64,000 bases of DNA from Acidobacteriota bacterium (GCA_021730945.1 JAKFYH010000008.1:1-64000); one strand, 5' to 3'; shown: positions 8,243 through 18,652, counted from the first letter of the stretch. The notes: generated by a model from the letters alone, not told the origin. Numbers and translations: made by a program.

Positions 8243-10403
8243 CCCGGAGCCGGCGGTTGAAAAAATCAGTGGCCGCCTTGTAGCCGCGGACCCAGTTACC
8301 GTGGCGCAGGAAGTCGTGGACTTCGTCCGGGAACACCAGCTGCTCGACTTCCACGCCGCGCCTGCGCAACGCCACGATCAGGTTGATTGACTCGATGAAC
8401 GACACGTTGCGGTCGTCGTCGCCGTGGATCAGCAGGACCGGCGACTTCCAGCCGTCCACTGACGCCATCGGCGACGAGGCGAAGGCTTTGCGCGAGAAGT
8501 CGGGATCGTCCAGCACGTTGTAGTCGGGCACGAACGTGCGGATGCCCTGGTTCCAGTCATGGACACCGTGAAAGTCGACGCCGGCGGCAAACAGGTCCGA
8601 TGCGCGCGACAGGCCCATGGCGGTCAGGTAGCCGCCGTACGAGCCACCCCATAGGCCGATCCGGCTGGCATCGACGTCGGCCCGGCCCTTCATGAACAGG
8701 CCGGCGCCCATCACGTCGTTGAATTCGGCGCCGCCCGACGCGCCGTAGTTCAGCGCTTCGCGGAACTCGAGGCCGTAGCCGATGCCGCTGCGATAGTTCA
8801 CCGACAGCACCACGTAGCCCTGGCTGGCAAGCCACTGGTTCATCGCGTAGGCGTTGCGGTAGTAGTAGTTGTAGTGCCAGTTGAGCAGCATCTGCCGGCG
8901 CGAGCCGCCGTGGAAGAAGATCAACCCCGGCCGCTTCTCGCCCGCCTTGAGGTCCTTCGGCAGGAACAGTTGCGCGGGAATGGGCATGCCGTCGGTGGCG
9001 GTCACGGTCACCGCCGCTGGTTGAACCAGCGCCGATGGATCGAAGCCGGCCGGCAGCATGTTCTCGAGCAGGTTGTGCGCGTTGCCGTCGGGCCAGATAA
9101 CCATCACGTTCGGCGGCATCTGCGCGTCGGCGTGCAGGACCACGGTGTCGCCGTCGCTCGTCATCACGGGCTGCCACTCGCTGCCGTTCGACTTGACGGC
9201 ATTGCGGGCGGGCCTGGCTGAGCCGTCAACCGGCACGGTCCAGACGTGGCGCCGATCGATGTCGTCCTGATTCGAGTTGTAGAGCATCCGCGACCGATCG
9301 GGTGTGATGTTCACGTACTCGACTTCAAACGCGCCGGGGGTCAGCAGCGTCGCCGTTGAGCCGCGACCGTCCCTGCTGACGCCCATCCCGCCGGAGGCGG
9401 GAATAGAGTAGAGGTGCAGCCAGCCGTCCTTCTCCCACGGGAAGACCAGGCGGTCGCCGCGCCCCCAGTGCAACTGGCTGTCGGCCACGACCGGCTGGAA
9501 GGCGCTCCCGTAGCCGGCATCGGCTTTCCAGGCCTGATGCGACTGGCCGGTCTTGATGTCGGCGACCTGAATCGACCACGGCTCGTCCACGGTCCGGCGC
9601 GGCGAGAACATGCGCGCCCGCGGCGCGGCGCCCTGGCGAATCCAGGCGAGACGGGTGCCATCGGGTGACCACACGGGGTTGCCATCGCGATCGAGTGACG
9701 GATCGAGGTAGCGAAGTTCTCGGGTCGCCAGCGTGAACACGCCGACATAGCTATGGGTGCCGCGGTTGCTGGCAAAGGCCAGCGACGAGCCATCTGGCGA
9801 CCAGGCCAGGGCCGACGCGCTGCCGCGGGCGTTCACCAGTTGCGCCGGCTTGTCGGTGGCCGACGCGAGATCGACGCTCCAGATCTGGCCGCGCGACACC
9901 CACGCGACCCGCTGGCCCCTGGGCGAGGGCACCGGCCCGCTGCCGGCGCCCAGCCGGCGCGGGGTACCGCCAGCGGTGGCGACGGCGAACACCGCCTGCT
10001 CGGTGCCGTCCTGTAGCTGCGCCGGGTTTGGCGATTCCCCTTGCCGGTTGGCACCATCGCCGCGGACATAGACGAGTGCCTGGGCATCGCTCGTCCAGCC
10101 CAGCTCGGTGATCCAGAGTCCGCTGTCGCCGGTATAGGTGGTGACTGCGCGCCACTTGTGATCGGTGCGGCCGGCCATTGGGCCGCTTCCCGGCGACGGG
10201 TCAGCGATCAGGACGTTGTGGACGCCGCTGTTGCTCGACACCCAGGCAATCCGCCCGCCGGCGGGGGCCGCCACCAGCTCGGTGGGAAACGGCGTGGCCA
10301 TCAACGTGTCGAGCGACACGGGCGACGCCGGCTGCGCTCCAACGTCGGTGCCGAGAAGGGCGATCAGTGCAAGTGCAGAGAGCAGGCTGGTTGAGCGGGT
10401 CAT
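8232..10403 (-). CDS. Exported S9 family prolyl oligopeptidase-like peptidase
   Basis: Serine peptidase of the S9 (DPP4/acylaminoacyl peptidase) type. A signal peptide (residues 1-23, cleavage near DVGAQ-PAS) is followed by a beta-propeller with repeated WSPDG-type blades (to about residue 450) and an alpha/beta-hydrolase domain. The nucleophile is in LWGGSYGGYLTAM, the Asp in LLIHGDDDRNVSF and the His in FPDEVHDFLRHG. The protein has 723 residues. GGAG lies eight bases before the ATG. phoD ends 22 bases upstream on the same strand, so the two are probably co-transcribed. The final codons and stop come from the repeat array. Confidence 0.92.
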   Translation of the reverse strand: MTRSTSLLSALALIALLGTDVGAQPASPVSLDTLMATPFPTELVAAPAGGRIAWVSSNSGVHNVLIADPSPGSGPMAGRTDHKWRAVTTYTGDSGLWITELGWTSDAQALVYVRGDGANRQGESPNPAQLQDGTEQAVFAVATAGGTPRRLGAGSGPVPSPRGQRVAWVSRGQIWSVDLASATDKPAQLVNARGSASALAWSPDGSSLAFASNRGTHSYVGVFTLATRELRYLDPSLDRDGNPVWSPDGTRLAWIRQGAAPRARMFSPRRTVDEPWSIQVADIKTGQSHQAWKADAGYGSAFQPVVADSQLHWGRGDRLVFPWEKDGWLHLYSIPASGGMGVSRDGRGSTATLLTPGAFEVEYVNITPDRSRMLYNSNQDDIDRRHVWTVPVDGSARPARNAVKSNGSEWQPVMTSDGDTVVLHADAQMPPNVMVIWPDGNAHNLLENMLPAGFDPSALVQPAAVTVTATDGMPIPAQLFLPKDLKAGEKRPGLIFFHGGSRRQMLLNWHYNYYYRNAYAMNQWLASQGYVVLSVNYRSGIGYGLEFREALNYGASGGAEFNDVMGAGLFMKGRADVDASRIGLWGGSYGGYLTAMGLSRASDLFAAGVDFHGVHDWNQGIRTFVPDYNVLDDPDFSRKAFASSPMASVDGWKSPVLLIHGDDDRNVSFIESINLIVALRRRGVEVEQLVFPDEVHDFLRHGNWVRGYKAATDFFNRRLRGHR

Positions 10404-10425
10404 ATCGGTTACTCCAAGGGTGCGT

Positions 10426-11973
10426 CTATTTCTCGGCGTCCAGGTCCTGGCTCCAGATCCGCTCGTTCTTCAGGTTCCAGAGTGCCGCCGTCAACCGCAG
10501 GGTGCGCGGATCTACTGTCAACGTGCCGAAGAACTGGAGCCCGTCGCTCGGCGGCCGATTCGGTTTGGTCGCCGCCGACGTGCCGTTGAATACCTGGGTG
10601 CAGCCGAAGGTGGGGTCGGCCACGCTCGGGGCAAACGTCCCGGCATGGAGCGGCCCGCCGACCAGTTCCCAGAACGGCGTGAAGTCCTTGAAGACCGCGG
10701 TTTTGGGATCGTAGAAGTGGGCGGCTGAGTAGTGCACGTCGGCGGTCACCCACACCACGTTCTTCACGCGTTGTCGCCGGATGAAGGACAGCAGGTCGGC
10801 CAGTTCGTGCTCGCGTCCGAGCGGTCCGCCCGGACCGTTCGCCCACCCTTCCCACGCCGGGACGCCGTTCACCTGTCCGTCGCCGACCAGCAATCCGAGC
10901 GGCATGTCGCTGGCGATGATCTTCCAGGTGGAACGCGATGCTGCGAGACTCTGTTTGAGCCAGGCCAGCTGGACTGCGCCCATCATGCGTGATGCCGGCC
11001 CGGCCTGTTCCTGGCGATTGGCACCGTTGGCGGCGCGGTAGCTGCGCTGGTCGAGGACGAACACCTCGGCCGCCGGCCCGTATCGGTAGGCGCGATACAC
11101 GCGTTCGGCTTCGTCGGGGTGAGAACGAATTGGCAGGTATTCGAACATCGCGCGCCTGGCGCGCGCGGCCAGCAAGGCAATGCTGCGTTCGGTGTAGCCG
11201 GGCCGCAGCGTCGGGTCCGTGCCCGGACTCCAGTTGTTCATCACGTCGTGGTCGTCCCACTGCACCACCATCGGCACCTGGCTGTTGAACGCGCGGGCGT
11301 GGGTGTCGAGCAGGTTGTAGGCGTAGTTGCCGCGGAACTCATCCAGCGTCTCGGCCACCTTGCTCTTGGCCGGGGTCACCAGATTGCGCCAGATGGTCCC
11401 GTCATCCAGCGTGATCTCCGGCGGCAGCGGGACGTCGGCATAGATCATGTCGCCGGAGTGGATGAAGAGATCGGGGTGGTGGCGCGCCATGGTCTCGTAG
11501 AGGCGCATGCCGCCGAAGTCGGGATTGATACCCCAGCCCTGGCCGGCGACGTCGCCCGACCAGCAGATGGTCAGCGGCCTGGCAGCGGTGGGGGCAGCGC
11601 GAAAGTGCCCGGTGATCGGCGCACTGCGCAAACCCGGCCGCGCGAGATCATCGAACCAGACGCGGTAAAACACCGGCTCGCCGGCGGCCAGGCCGCCAAG
11701 GTCGAGTTTGGCGGTGAAGCCGGTGGTTTCGAGTGCCGCCGGACCCTCGATGAGGCGCGAGGTGAGAAAACGCTCGTCGCCAGCCACCTCCACCATCATC
11801 CGGGCCGGCCGGTCGGTGGCGCTCCAGATCATTGCGCGCGAGGCCGTGACGTCGCCGGCCTGGACCCCGCCCGGCATTGTTGGCGCCGCCGATTCCTGCA
11901 GCACGCGGCTCATGACGGCTGGGGCGGCGAACAGCCCCGAGGCGGATTTGAGGAGTGCGCGTCTGGTGATCAT
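10426..11973 (-). CDS. phoD: Alkaline phosphatase D family protein (PhoD-like)
   Basis: Metallophosphoesterase of the PhoD family, which releases phosphate from esters outside the cytoplasm. A twin-arginine-type leader ([20 protein letters not shown]) precedes the N-terminal Ig-like PhoD domain ([21 protein letters not shown]). The metal-binding blocks are [35 protein letters not shown] and [13 protein letters not shown]. The protein has 515 residues, normal for PhoD. It is the first gene of a two-gene minus-strand unit and divergent from ispDF with a 63-base gap. No pho box could be identified. Confidence 0.9.
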   Translation of the reverse strand: MITRRALLKSASGLFAAPAVMSRVLQESAAPTMPGGVQAGDVTASRAMIWSATDRPARMMVEVAGDERFLTSRLIEGPAALETTGFTAKLDLGGLAAGEPVFYRVWFDDLARPGLRSAPITGHFRAAPTAARPLTICWSGDVAGQGWGINPDFGGMRLYETMARHHPDLFIHSGDMIYADVPLPPEITLDDGTIWRNLVTPAKSKVAETLDEFRGNYAYNLLDTHARAFNSQVPMVVQWDDHDVMNNWSPGTDPTLRPGYTERSIALLAARARRAMFEYLPIRSHPDEAERVYRAYRYGPAAEVFVLDQRSYRAANGANRQEQAGPASRMMGAVQLAWLKQSLAASRSTWKIIASDMPLGLLVGDGQVNGVPAWEGWANGPGGPLGREHELADLLSFIRRQRVKNVVWVTADVHYSAAHFYDPKTAVFKDFTPFWELVGGPLHAGTFAPSVADPTFGCTQVFNGTSAATKPNRPPSDGLQFFGTLTVDPRTLRLTAALWNLKNERIWSQDLDAEK

Positions 11974-12020
11974 GTTGGGGTGACTCGTGGCGCCGGGTTC
12001 ATGCTAACTCACCGCCGGAG

Positions 12021-12026
12021 TACAAT
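12021..12026 (+). promoter_or_regulatory. -10-like TACAAT close upstream of ispDF
   Basis: TACAAT lies ten bases before the ispDF ATG at 12037. Initiation 6-7 bases after it would give a 5' leader of only about 3-4 bases. No Shine-Dalgarno is present. The 63-base divergent spacer also has to hold the phoD promoter. Confidence 0.5.
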
Positions 12027-12036
12027 CGGAAGTTCC

Positions 12037-13221
12037 ATGCATGTTGCCGCCATCATCGCCGCCGGCGGGCGAGGCGTTCGGCTGGGTGCCGATCGCCCGA
12101 AGCAGTTCCTTGAGCTCGACGGCCGATCGATTCTCGAACTGAGCATCGAGGCGCTGGCGTCGAGCGCCCGCATCGACGAAATCGTGGTCGCCCTGCCGGC
12201 CGATCACCTTGACGCCACCTCTGCCTCGCTGTCGAATCGTACGGCCAAGCCGCTGACGTTTGTCGCCGGCGGCATCCGCCGGCAGGACTCGGTCGCGCTG
12301 GCGTTCGCCCGGACCTCGGCCGCCGCCGATATCGTGGTGATTCATGATGCCGCGCGGCCGTTTGTCACCGACGCCGTCATCGGCCGCGCCATCGAGGCGG
12401 CGCAAACCCACGGCGCCGCGATCGCGGCGATCCCCGTGCGCGACACGGTGAAGCAGGTCGCGGCGAGTGGAGCGGATGGCTCGCGCCGGATTACCGCCAC
12501 CCTGCCGCGCGAATCGATCCTGCTGGCGCAGACACCACAGGCGTTCCGGCGCGAGGTGCTGGCGCAGGCGCTGGCCGCCGGACACGAGGTCGAAGCCACC
12601 GACGAGGCCATGCTGGTGGAACGCCTGGGCTTGCCGGTGCATGTGGTGAGCGGCGATCCCGGCAACATGAAAGTGACGACGCCCGAGGACCTGGTGGAGG
12701 CCCGCCGGCGCGCGAGCCGCGATGGTTCCGGCCAGCCATTGATTCGGATCGGCAACGGCTACGACTTGCATCGGCTGGTGCCGGGCCGTCCCCTAATCCT
12801 GGCCGGGGTCACCATCCCGTTCGAGCTCGGCCTCGATGGCCACTCCGACGCCGACATCGCCTGCCACGCGGTCACTGATGCCGTGCTGGGGGCGGCGGCC
12901 GCCGGCGACATCGGCCGGCTGTTTCCCGATACCGACGCCAGGTGGAAAGGCGCCGACAGCATCGCGCTCTTGCGCCACGCCCTGGCGCACGTGCACGCCG
13001 GCGGCTATCGCGTGTCGAACGTGGATGTGACCGTAATCGCCCAGCGGCCCAAGCTGCTGCCGCATCTCTACGCCATGCGCCAGAACCTGGCCGCGGCGCT
13101 GGGCGTCGACGTAACGGCGGTGAGCGTGAAGGGCAAGACCAACGAGGGAGTCGACAGCATGGGCCGCGGCGAATCCATGGCCTGCCATGCGGTCGCCCTG
13201 TTAGTGAAGTCCGCGTCATGA
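12037..13221 (+). CDS. ispDF: Bifunctional IspD/IspF isoprenoid enzyme
   Basis: One protein of 394 residues joins two MEP-pathway enzymes. The N-terminal half is 2-C-methyl-D-erythritol 4-phosphate cytidylyltransferase ([30 protein letters not shown], and T-x-E-D-L near residue 220). The C-terminal half is the 2,4-cyclodiphosphate synthase ([52 protein letters not shown]). The linker is only about ten residues (RASRDGSGQ). The frame stays open upstream for 300 codons, antisense to phoD, but homology starts at ATG 12037. The stop overlaps the gltX start by four bases (ATGA). Confidence 0.95.
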   Translation: MHVAAIIAAGGRGVRLGADRPKQFLELDGRSILELSIEALASSARIDEIVVALPADHLDATSASLSNRTAKPLTFVAGGIRRQDSVALAFARTSAAADIVVIHDAARPFVTDAVIGRAIEAAQTHGAAIAAIPVRDTVKQVAASGADGSRRITATLPRESILLAQTPQAFRREVLAQALAAGHEVEATDEAMLVERLGLPVHVVSGDPGNMKVTTPEDLVEARRRASRDGSGQPLIRIGNGYDLHRLVPGRPLILAGVTIPFELGLDGHSDADIACHAVTDAVLGAAAAGDIGRLFPDTDARWKGADSIALLRHALAHVHAGGYRVSNVDVTVIAQRPKLLPHLYAMRQNLAAALGVDVTAVSVKGKTNEGVDSMGRGESMACHAVALLVKSAS

Positions 13222-14690
13222 GGGTACGCTTCGCGCCGTCGCCGACCGGCCACCTGCACGTCGGCAACGCCCGCACCGCGCTCTTCAACTGGCTGCTGGC
13301 CCGAGGGCAGCAGGGCACCTTCATCCTGCGCATTGAAGACACCGACCTGGAGCGTTCCACCAAGGCGTCGGAGCAGGCCATTCTCGACGACCTGCGGTGG
13401 ATGGGACTGCAGTGGGACGAGGGCGTGGAGGCCGGCGGCAGCTTTGGACCCTATCGCCAGACCGAACGGCTGCGGAACTATGCCGACCACGCCGCCCGCC
13501 TGCTGGCGGACGGCACCGGCTATTACTGCTTCTGTTCCGCCGAGACGCTCGATGCGCAGCGCAAGGCGCAGTTGGCGGCGGCCTTGCCGCCGAAGTACGC
13601 CGGGACCTGCCGCAACATTCCGGCCGCCGAGGCATTCGCGCGCAAGGCCGGCGGTGAACCGGCCGTGATCCGGTTGCGCGTGCCCGAGCGCCGCGAGGTG
13701 GCGTTCACCGACGTGGTCCGCGGCCTGGTCACCTTCCACACCGACGTCATCGGCGATCCGGTGCTGGTACGCTCCGACGGCATCCCGGCCTACAACTTCG
13801 CCGTCGTCATCGACGATGCGGAGATGGAGGTGACGCATGTGATCCGCGGTGAAGATCACATCTCGAATACGCCGCGGCAGATTCTGGTCTACGAGGCGTT
13901 CGGCTACACGCCGCCGGCGTTTGCTCATCTCTCGCTGGTGATGGGGCCCGACCACGCGCCGCTGTCGAAGCGGCATGGCGCGACCTCGGTGCGCGAATTC
14001 CGTGAGAAGGGCTACCTGCCGGAGTCACTCGTCAACTATCTGGCGTTGATCGGCTGGTCGCCGGGCCAGAACGAAGAGTTGTTGCCGGCCGAGGAACTGG
14101 CGCGCCGGTTCCGCCTTGAGAACGTGGCGCACAGTGCCGGCGTGTTTGACGAAGACAAGCTGGCGTGGGTGAATCGTCACTACTTGAAGCTGTGCGCGCC
14201 GGATCGGCTGGCCGAGTTGGCCGAGCCGCACTTGCGCGCGCGCGGGCAGGTGGTCGGTCCGCTGTCGGCAGCGGCGCGGGACTGGCTCGAGCAGGTGCTC
14301 CCGGCCATGGCGACCTCGGTCGATCGCCTGCCGCAGCTGGCTGATCGGCTCGAGGCGGTGTTTCGTCCAGCGGGCGGGCCACTGGAGAGTGAACCGGGCC
14401 TGGCCGAAGTCGCCTCGGCCCTGGCGGCCGAACTGGCCGGCGGCCTGCGGTTGATCGACAAGGACACCTTTCGAGCCATGGCCGGCCGCGTCAAGGATCG
14501 CACTGGCTTGAAGGGCAAGGCGCTGTTTCATCCGATCCGCGTGATTCTGACCGGCGCGGCCGAGGGACCGGAGCTCGACTTGATCCTGCCGGCGATCGAT
14601 CGGGCGGCCGAACTGAGCGACTCGGGCCTCGCGCCGGTGGCGAGCTGCCAGCAGCGCGCCCAGTTCGCCACCGGTCTCCTCAACCCCTGA
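13218..14690 (+). CDS. gltX: Glutamyl-tRNA synthetase
   Basis: Class I synthetase charging tRNA-Glu. It begins [26 protein letters not shown], with HLHVG as the HIGH-type signature. The KMSKS-type loop is [21 protein letters not shown] and [13 protein letters not shown] are further signature blocks. The protein has 490 residues, normal. The start ATG overlaps the ispDF stop (ATGA), implying translational coupling. The ispDF-gltX neighbourhood is conserved with Firmicutes. Whether it also charges tRNA-Gln cannot be judged here. Confidence 0.97.
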   Translation: MRVRFAPSPTGHLHVGNARTALFNWLLARGQQGTFILRIEDTDLERSTKASEQAILDDLRWMGLQWDEGVEAGGSFGPYRQTERLRNYADHAARLLADGTGYYCFCSAETLDAQRKAQLAAALPPKYAGTCRNIPAAEAFARKAGGEPAVIRLRVPERREVAFTDVVRGLVTFHTDVIGDPVLVRSDGIPAYNFAVVIDDAEMEVTHVIRGEDHISNTPRQILVYEAFGYTPPAFAHLSLVMGPDHAPLSKRHGATSVREFREKGYLPESLVNYLALIGWSPGQNEELLPAEELARRFRLENVAHSAGVFDEDKLAWVNRHYLKLCAPDRLAELAEPHLRARGQVVGPLSAAARDWLEQVLPAMATSVDRLPQLADRLEAVFRPAGGPLESEPGLAEVASALAAELAGGLRLIDKDTFRAMAGRVKDRTGLKGKALFHPIRVILTGAAEGPELDLILPAIDRAAELSDSGLAPVASCQQRAQFATGLLNP

Positions 14691-14703
14691 CCCCGGATCC
14701 CGG

Positions 14704-14709
14704 TACAAT
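14704..14709 (+). promoter_or_regulatory. -10-like TACAAT predicting a leaderless mRNA
   Basis: TACAAT ends seven bases before the ATG at 14717, and no Shine-Dalgarno is present. Initiation at normal distance from this hexamer would fall on or next to the start codon. It sits 14 bases after the gltX stop. Confidence 0.5.
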
Positions 14710-14716
14710 CCGCGGC

Positions 14717-17704
14717 ATGAAGCGTTCATTCATGCTGTTCGCCCTGGCGGCGATAATCTCGGGACTCGTCACGCAGGCACAGCAGCGGCCGATCGCCCGT
14801 CGAGCCAGCGCCGCGGCGGCGCCTGCCAGTTCCATTGAAGTCACCGTTCACGAGGGCACCTCGATGTCGGTGGCGCTCTCGCCCGATGGCCGGACGATCG
14901 CCGCCGACATGCAGGGCAGCATCTGGACCCTGCCGGCCACCGGCGGCGCCATGACGCGCATTACCGACGTCTTCAACGACGCGCGCCAGCCGATGTGGTC
15001 GCCGGATGGCCGCACCATCACGTTCTTTGCCTACCGCGACGGCGGTTACGACATCTGGTCGATCAATCCCGACGGCACCGGCCAGCGCAAGCTCACGTGG
15101 GGCACCTTTGACGATCGCGAGCCGATCTGGTCGCACGACGGCACCCGCGTCGCCTTCTCGTCGGACCGCGGCAACCCGCTGGGCAGTGACTACAACATCT
15201 GGATGCTCGACACGCGGTCGGGCGCCATCACCCAGGTGACCAAGGGGCCGAGCGAAGATTTCATGCCCACCTGGTCGGCCGACGACACCGAGATCGCGTT
15301 TGCCTCGTCGCGCGACAGCTACGACGGTGTGTGGGTGGTCAACGTCGCCACCGGTGCCGAGCGCAAGGTGCGCACCGTCACGGGGGCGCGGGTGGACGCG
15401 CCGTCGTGGGGACCGGGCGGCCAGTTGCTCTATCACGTGACCGCCGGCAACCAGACCCGCTACGAACTGGACGGCAAGCCCGTAACGGGCGCCGAGAACG
15501 TGTTTGCGTTCCGGGCGTCGTGGGCATCGGCGTCGGAGTTCCTGTATGTGTCCGACGGCCGGATTCGCAAGCGCTCGGTGGCGGGTCTGCCGATGCAGAC
15601 GGTGGAGTTCACCGCGGCCATGCAGGTGACGCGCCCGCAGTACACCCGCCGGGTCCGCGACTTTACGTCGACCGCGCCGCGCAAAGCGCTTGGCATCGTG
15701 CGGCCCGTGATCTCGCCCGACGGCACCCAGGTCGCGTTTGCCGCCGTCGGCGACATTTACGTGATGCCGATCGGCGGCGCGGCTGTGAACGTGACCCGCG
15801 ACGAAGCGCTCGATACCGACCCGTCGTGGTCGCCCGATGGCTCATCGCTGGTCTACTCGTCGGACAAGGACAGCGAGCACTTGCAGTTGTGGGTTCGCGA
15901 TCTGAAGAGCGGGCAGAGCCGCAAGGTGACCAATCTCGCCACCCAGCCGCAGGGCGCGTCGTTCTCTCCCGACGGCAAGCGGATCGCCTTCTTCAACGTC
16001 GACGGGATGTGGCGGGTGGCCGAGATGTCGATTCTCGATCTCGACAGCGGCCGCGTCACCAGGATTCACGAGTCGCTGCCGCAGCCCGGCACGCCCACCT
16101 GGTCGCCCGACGGCCGCCGCATCGCGCTGGCCGGCATCGCGCCGATGACCGTGCGATTCCGCGAGGGCACCAACCAGGTGCAGACCATGTCGGCGTCGGG
16201 CGGCGACGTGAAGTGGTACGCGCCGATCCCGATGCTGTCGATCGATTCCCGTGGCGGTGGCGGGCCGGTGTGGTCGCCCGATGGGACCAAGATGGCGGCG
16301 ATCTATGAAGGGGTGTTGGCGGTGTGGCCGGTGGCGGCGAGCGGCGAACCGCTGGGGCCGCCGCGGCGGGTGACGTCGGAAAGCGCCCACGCACCCAGCT
16401 GGCAGGGCGACTCGCGCCACATCCTCTACCAGTCCCTCGACCAGTTGCGCATCGTCGACATCGAGACCGGCGAGACCCGCACCGTGCCGCTCGCCCTGAC
16501 CTGGACCCCGGCGATTCCCAGGACCCGCACCGTGATTCACGCCGGCCGGCTGCTCGACATGAAGAGCGCGACGCCGCGCACCGACGTCGACATCACGGTG
16601 GTGGGGAACAAGATTGTGTCGGTCGTGCCGCATGCGGGCGCCAATCATGTCAAGGCGGAAGTCGTGGACGCCTCGAACCTGACCGTCATGCCCGGCCTGG
16701 TGGAGTTTCACTCGCACCTGCAGAAGGACTTCGGCGCGGCCCAGGGGCGCGCCTGGCTGGCGTTCGGCGTCACCACCGTGCGCAGTCCGGGCAATACACC
16801 CTACGAGGCGGTCGAGGATCGCGAGGCCAACGAGGCGGGCGTGCGGCCCGGCCCGCGCGTGTATGGCACCGGCTACCTGATGGAGTGGAACCGCGTCTAT
16901 TACAAGATGGGCATCGCCATCTCGAATGTGGCCCAGTTCGAGATGGAGTTGCAGCGCGCGAAGGTGCTCGAGCACGACCTGATTAAGAGCTACGTGCGGT
17001 TGCCGGATCTGCAGCAGAAGCGCATGGTCGAGTTCGCGCACAGTATCGGCGTGCCGGTGGCGACCCATGAGATCTGGCCGGCGGCGTTGATTGGTGTCGA
17101 CAATACCGAGCACACCGCGGCGACCAGCCGCCGGGGTTACTCGCCCAAGCAGGCCACGCTGCAGACCGCCTACGAAGATGTGGTGCAGCTGTTTGGCCAG
17201 AGCCAGCGAATCTTCTGCCCGATGATTTCCGGCGGCGGCGCCCGCAAGCTGTTCGTGGACGATGCGGCGTTGAAGCTGGATCGGCGTTTCACGCTCTACC
17301 CGGCCTGGATGCAGCGCCAGGTGGCAGCGCAGCCCAACGCGCCGGCCCCGAGCGGCGGCGTCGATCCCACTGGCGGCCACGGCAAGATGGTGATCGACAT
17401 CATGAAGGCTGGCGGCCTGGTGGTGGCCGGCACCGATACGCCCAATGCCATCAACCTCCACGGCGAGTTGATGTCCTACCGCCTGGCCGGCATGGCGCCG
17501 TTTGATGTCCTCAAGACCGCGACGGTGAATCCCGCCCGGGCGCTGGGGCTCGAGGCTGGAACGATCGAAGCCGGCAAGCTCGCCGACATCATCATGATCG
17601 ACGGCGATCCGCTCGAGAACATCGCCAACACCGTCAAGGTGCGCAAGGTGATGGCCAACGGACGGATGCACGACGTCGCGCAACTCGTCGCGACGAAGCA
17701 GTAG
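14717..17704 (+). CDS. Exported beta-propeller/amidohydrolase fusion protein
   Basis: A 995-residue protein with a signal peptide (residues 1-21, ending near TQAQQ). Residues about 35-600 form TolB/PD40-like propeller repeats with many S-P-D-G blades. The C-terminal 390 residues are an amidohydrolase: TVMPGLVEFHSHLQ gives H-x-H, KSYVRL a candidate bridging Lys, VATHEIWPA and NTEHTAA the metal His, and VVAGTDTPN the Asp. LADIIMIDGDPLENI is the usual end strand. Such fusions are known in Acidobacteria and Bacteroidetes; the substrate is unknown. It lies between gltX and rlmB and probably has its own promoter. Confidence 0.88.
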   Translation: MKRSFMLFALAAIISGLVTQAQQRPIARRASAAAAPASSIEVTVHEGTSMSVALSPDGRTIAADMQGSIWTLPATGGAMTRITDVFNDARQPMWSPDGRTITFFAYRDGGYDIWSINPDGTGQRKLTWGTFDDREPIWSHDGTRVAFSSDRGNPLGSDYNIWMLDTRSGAITQVTKGPSEDFMPTWSADDTEIAFASSRDSYDGVWVVNVATGAERKVRTVTGARVDAPSWGPGGQLLYHVTAGNQTRYELDGKPVTGAENVFAFRASWASASEFLYVSDGRIRKRSVAGLPMQTVEFTAAMQVTRPQYTRRVRDFTSTAPRKALGIVRPVISPDGTQVAFAAVGDIYVMPIGGAAVNVTRDEALDTDPSWSPDGSSLVYSSDKDSEHLQLWVRDLKSGQSRKVTNLATQPQGASFSPDGKRIAFFNVDGMWRVAEMSILDLDSGRVTRIHESLPQPGTPTWSPDGRRIALAGIAPMTVRFREGTNQVQTMSASGGDVKWYAPIPMLSIDSRGGGGPVWSPDGTKMAAIYEGVLAVWPVAASGEPLGPPRRVTSESAHAPSWQGDSRHILYQSLDQLRIVDIETGETRTVPLALTWTPAIPRTRTVIHAGRLLDMKSATPRTDVDITVVGNKIVSVVPHAGANHVKAEVVDASNLTVMPGLVEFHSHLQKDFGAAQGRAWLAFGVTTVRSPGNTPYEAVEDREANEAGVRPGPRVYGTGYLMEWNRVYYKMGIAISNVAQFEMELQRAKVLEHDLIKSYVRLPDLQQKRMVEFAHSIGVPVATHEIWPAALIGVDNTEHTAATSRRGYSPKQATLQTAYEDVVQLFGQSQRIFCPMISGGGARKLFVDDAALKLDRRFTLYPAWMQRQVAAQPNAPAPSGGVDPTGGHGKMVIDIMKAGGLVVAGTDTPNAINLHGELMSYRLAGMAPFDVLKTATVNPARALGLEAGTIEAGKLADIIMIDGDPLENIANTVKVRKVMANGRMHDVAQLVATKQ

Positions 17705-17718
17705 AATTAGAGGAGGCT

Positions 17719-17774
17719 AGGAGATCAGGAGCAATGTTTTTTTGAAATGCCTGCTCCTGCTCTCTTGATCTCCT
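17719..17774. repeat. Imperfect inverted repeat between amidohydrolase and rlmB
   Basis: AGGAGATCA (17719-17727) pairs with TGATCTCCT (17766-17774). CAGGAGCA (17726-17733) pairs with TGCTCCTG (17752-17759). Seven Ts (17737-17743) lie in the loop. The composition (GGAGATCAGGAG) is again a short-period repeat. It might terminate or attenuate transcription, but the T-run is on the loop side, so a terminator role is doubtful. Confidence 0.6.
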
Positions 17775-17794
17775 GTTGAGTCCCCTGAACCACC

Positions 17795-18532
17795 ATGATC
17801 ATCTACGGGATTAACCCGGTCGCCGAGGCGATCAAGAGCGGTCGCGTGAAGGAAATTCGCGTCGCCGAGCGGTCTGATGAGCGCCTCCAGCGTCTCCTGG
17901 ACGATGCGGCGCATCACGGCGTGCGCGTCCGGCGGGTGCCGCGGGACGTGCTCGACAACGAAGCGCGCGGCGGGTCCCACCAGGGGGTGGTCGCCGATGT
18001 CGCCAAGCGCGCCGAGGTCACGCTGGACGACCTGGCCAGCGGCGCTGATGGTCCGCCGTTGATCGTGGTCCTGGACGAGGTTGAGGATCCCCAGAACGTG
18101 GGTGCCATTCTGCGCACCGTGGATGCGTCGGGCGCGACCGGGGTGGTCCGGCAGACCCGCCGGGCGGCTGCCCTCGACGGGGCGGCGGCGAAGGCCTCGG
18201 CCGGGGCCGTCAACTACGTGCCGGTGGCCGACGTCGTCAATATCGCCCGTTCGCTCGAGGAACTAAAAAAAGCCGGGGTCTGGACCCTGGGACTCGACGC
18301 CGATGCGGAAATGTCTTACTATGAATGGGATCTCACCCTTCCGACGGCGCTGGTTGTAGGCGCCGAGGGTCACGGGCTGCGACGGCTTGTGAGGGAACGG
18401 TGCGACCAGGTGGTCAGCATTCCCATGCTTGGCCATGTGGGCAGTCTAAATGTTTCGGCCGCCACGGCCATCGTCTTGTATGAGGCGGTGAGACAAAGGC
18501 GGAGCCGGAGCCGGGGGAGGCCAGAATCCTGA
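17795..18532 (+). CDS. rlmB: 23S rRNA 2'-O-methyltransferase RlmB (TrmH/SpoU family)
   Basis: SPOUT methyltransferase expected to modify 23S rRNA G2251. The N-terminal substrate-binding domain starts MIIYGINPVAEAIKSGRVKEI. The SpoU motifs are VLDEVEDPQNVGAILRTVDASGATG, LVVGAEGHGLRRLVRERCD and IPMLGHVGSLNVSAATAIVLYEA, the last two forming the trefoil-knot SAM site. The protein has 245 residues, normal. Its place between gltX and rpmG/secE mirrors B. subtilis. The initiating ATG has no strong Shine-Dalgarno. Confidence 0.95.
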   Translation: MIIYGINPVAEAIKSGRVKEIRVAERSDERLQRLLDDAAHHGVRVRRVPRDVLDNEARGGSHQGVVADVAKRAEVTLDDLASGADGPPLIVVLDEVEDPQNVGAILRTVDASGATGVVRQTRRAAALDGAAAKASAGAVNYVPVADVVNIARSLEELKKAGVWTLGLDADAEMSYYEWDLTLPTALVVGAEGHGLRRLVRERCDQVVSIPMLGHVGSLNVSAATAIVLYEAVRQRRSRSRGRPES

Positions 18533-18607
18533 GGATTCGGCCGTTTGCACCCCGGAGCAGAGTAGGACGTTGAAGAGTGACCTTGTTGAGACCGGTGTCC
18601 CTGCCGG

Positions 18608-18637
18608 TTGCATAGCTGGCACAAGTCGTGCTAGCAT
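18608..18637 (+). promoter_or_regulatory. Putative promoter of the tRNA-tuf cluster
   Basis: TTGCAT (18608-18613), an 18-base spacer and TAGCAT (18632-18637) end 15 bases before the first tRNA. It is the best sigma-70-like arrangement between rlmB and the tRNAs. The whole 18533-18652 spacer holds no gene. Confidence 0.5.
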
Positions 18638-18652
18638 TCCCGTTTTGTCTAG

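Noticed and set aside
11119-12036. N-terminal extension of ispDF
   Set aside because: The frame is open but antisense to phoD; IspD homology begins exactly at ATG 12037.
15842-17683. Long frame antisense to the amidohydrolase fusion
   Set aside because: His/Asp/Arg-rich shadow without domains; the plus-strand gene has complete catalytic motifs.
17719-17774. Intrinsic terminator after the amidohydrolase
   Set aside because: The run of seven Ts lies in the loop of the inverted repeat instead of after it.
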